Source: Brachyspira suanatina
Lineage (GTDB): Bacteria > Spirochaetota > Brachyspiria > Brachyspirales > Brachyspiraceae
Assembly: GCF_001049755.1 (NCBI RefSeq)
Contig: NZ_CVLB01000001.1
Coordinates: forward strand, 124,001 to 188,000
Direction of reading: 5' to 3'
Length of the DNA: 64,000 nt
The notes below the pieces were generated by a model that saw nothing but the letters and a program-made list of their open reading frames with translations, searched no databases and was not told the origin of the DNA. This document shows positions 62,546 to 64,000 of the stretch, one piece after another; position 1 is the stretch's first letter; the number at the start of each line of letters is the position of its first letter. Made by a program: the position numbers and the translations under genes.

Positions 62546-63502
62546 TTAAATCAATACATTTTCTAATGTTTCAAAACTTTTATTTTTTGCATCAATCTTT
62601 ACCATAGTACCATGTGCCATAGTAAGTTTAGTTTTTCCATGTCCGCATTTTACATTTGTGAGTACAGGTATATTTAAATTGCTTAATCTTTCTATTATAG
62701 TTTCTTTAGCAGTTCTAAAACCTGTTTCTTTTTCGCCTTCAACTAAATCGCAGTTTTCAAAATCTCCTACTACAATTCCTTTTATCGATCTGCCTATTTC
62801 TTTTGAATTAAATATAGTAGATATAACTCTGTCAATTTTATAAGGTTTTTCATCTATTTCTTCTATATATAGAATATAATCTTTATTTAATTTTGGAAAA
62901 TATTCTGTACCGAAACTAGACATCATTACAATGAAATTTCCTCCTATAAGTATGCCTTCTGCTTTTCCATTATCTCCATAAGATATGCTTTCAAATTCTG
63001 AGCAGTCTGGATTTTTATAAATGATTTTTTCCCTGCTTTCTAAAACATCGAACATATTATTTAATGAAGCCTCATCGAATGATTTTCCTTTTACCATATC
63101 TATACTTACCATAGGTGCATGAAATGTTATAAGCCCTGTTTTTTCATAAAAAGCCAAATGAAAAGAAGTTATATCGCTGTATCCTGCAAATATTTTAGGG
63201 TTATTTTTTATAATATCATAATCTAATTTATCAAGTATCCTAACAGCTCCGTAACCGCCTCTTGAGCATATAATAGCATCAACTTCATCATCTTCAAAGA
63301 AGTTATTTAAATCTTCCGCCCTTGCTTCATCTGTTCCGCCGTATCCATTATGATTATCAAGTACATGTTTTGACAATTTGACTTTGTATCCTCTATTTTC
63401 TAAATATGCTATTCCTTCATCAAGTTTATCTTTTGGGCATGCACTTGAAGGGGTTATTATTCCTATGGTATTTCCTTTTTCTAATCTTTTTGGCTTTATC
63501 AT
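62546..63502 (-). CDS. LD-carboxypeptidase (peptidase S66 family)
   Basis: A 318-aa S66 serine peptidase of the LdcA/MccF type, which trims the terminal D-Ala of murein tetrapeptides during recycling or cleaves related amides. It shows IGIITPSSACPKDKL, AIICSRGGYGAVRILDKLDYD, the nucleophile in FAGYSDITSFHLAF, and later the Glu and His in the EEIDEKPYKIDR and VKCGHGKTKL segments. No signal peptide, consistent with cytoplasmic murein recycling. Confidence 0.93.
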   Translation of the reverse strand: MIKPKRLEKGNTIGIITPSSACPKDKLDEGIAYLENRGYKVKLSKHVLDNHNGYGGTDEARAEDLNNFFEDDEVDAIICSRGGYGAVRILDKLDYDIIKNNPKIFAGYSDITSFHLAFYEKTGLITFHAPMVSIDMVKGKSFDEASLNNMFDVLESREKIIYKNPDCSEFESISYGDNGKAEGILIGGNFIVMMSSFGTEYFPKLNKDYILYIEEIDEKPYKIDRVISTIFNSKEIGRSIKGIVVGDFENCDLVEGEKETGFRTAKETIIERLSNLNIPVLTNVKCGHGKTKLTMAHGTMVKIDAKNKSFETLENVLI

Positions 63503-63510
63503 AAAATTAA

Positions 63511-63927
63511 TTATTCTCCTATAATTTTTATCAATACTCTTTTTACTCTTTTTCCGTCATATTCTCCGTAGAAAATCTGCTCCCAAGTTCCGAAATCAAG
63601 TTTTCCCTCTGTAACAGCCACAACAACTTCTCTTCCCATTAATTGTCTTTTCATATGAGCATCAGCATTATCTTCATAGCCGTTATGATTGTATTGACTA
63701 TGAGGTTTTTCAGGAGCCAATTTTTCAAGCCATACTTCAAAATCCTGATGGAGTCCGCTTTCATCATCATTAATAAATACGCTTGCTGTTATATTCATAG
63801 CATTGCATAAAACAAGTCCTTCTTTAATGCCGCTTTCATTTAAGCATTTTTGAACTTCAGGAGTGATATTTATATAACCTCTCCTTTTAGGGTAATTTAT
63901 TTCCAAAACTTTTCTATAAGATTTCAT
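63511..63927 (-). CDS. YjbQ/UPF0047 family protein
   Basis: A 138-aa protein with the family layout: [62 protein letters not shown] (split here as [13 protein letters not shown] and AHMKRQLMG) and [15 protein letters not shown]. YjbQ proteins have weak thiamine-phosphate synthase activity; the true role is unsettled. GGAG precedes the ATG. It is 8 bp upstream of the LD-carboxypeptidase, so the three minus-strand genes form an operon. Confidence 0.94.
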   Translation of the reverse strand: MKSYRKVLEINYPKRRGYINITPEVQKCLNESGIKEGLVLCNAMNITASVFINDDESGLHQDFEVWLEKLAPEKPHSQYNHNGYEDNADAHMKRQLMGREVVVAVTEGKLDFGTWEQIFYGEYDGKRVKRVLIKIIGE

Positions 63928-64000
63928 TTTATTCTCCTAAAAAATTTTATTATCATGATATAATAAAATTTCAAGCATGACAAGTTGTAACATACAGTTA

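Overview
The window is low-GC chromosomal DNA that reads as a Brachyspira (spirochaete) genome. Support comes from a complete 16S rRNA gene with Brachyspira-type sequence, no linked 23S or 5S gene, strongly AT-rich coding and intergenic DNA, many signal-peptide and lipoprotein proteins typical of an anaerobic diderm, and a citrate/biotin/decarboxylase gene set. I could not fix the species. No prophage, transposase gene, CRISPR array or tRNA gene was seen.

Layout. 1-3.2 kb: the 3' part of a biotin-dependent, Na+-pumping acyl-CoA decarboxylase operon (carboxyltransferase, small membrane subunit, biotin carrier, beta subunit). 3.3-7.2 kb: M16 peptidase, then ffh-rpsP-khpA-rimM. 7.3-11.7 kb: DUF305 lipoprotein, smpB behind a repeat-borne promoter, an Ig/7-TM protein pair, groES without groEL, apt. 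11.8-18 kb: xylulokinase, two secreted unknowns, an OppA-type lipoprotein, and repeat-rich spacers. 18.4-22.6 kb: the biotin operon birA-bioB-bioD-bioA on the minus strand, with a BirA-box-like operator. 22.6-27 kb: two hsp20 genes, a frameshifted DUF2314-like gene cut by a repeat element, a 2-hydroxyacid dehydrogenase, and a HisC-like protein lacking the PLP lysine. 27-33.7 kb: Xer recombinase with a large secreted protein, a membrane-anchored HMA protein, an HD-GYP-like protein and a YkgJ-type protein. 33.7-37 kb: an 866-aa envelope protein with histone-H1-like repeats and a LysM-like end, downstream of a winged-helix gene. 37.1-39.5 kb: the stand-alone 16S rRNA gene. 39.5-51.7 kb: GntR/FCD regulator, a YidC-like/sulfatase-like fusion, LiaF-like protein, rsmD, PepSY-like protein, apbE, acetylxylan esterase, membrane Schlafen-AlbA protein, trxB, comM. 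52-58 kb: citDEF joined to tctCBA. 58-64 kb: cupin, prmC, an unknown, an amidohydrolase lipoprotein, a tiny membrane ORF with an in-frame UGA, HAD phosphatase, LD-carboxypeptidase and YjbQ.

How it fits together. Biotin made or captured by the bio operon would be attached by BirA to the carrier protein at 1.5-1.9 kb. The decarboxylase and the citrate lyase/TTT operon both suit an anaerobe that ferments organic acids and conserves energy through Na+ gradients. XylB and the acetylxylan esterase suggest use of plant xylan-derived sugars. The spacers hold a family of 300-390-bp elements. Their terminal repeats are outward-facing sigma-70 promoters, and two of them appear to supply the promoter of the next gene.

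Most unusual: the YidC-like/sulfatase-like fusion, the lysine-less aminotransferase, the H1-like/LysM transmembrane protein, the promoter-carrying repeats, a sigma-54-type hsp20 promoter and the UGA-containing small ORF. All functions are inferred by reading sequence; no database search was run.
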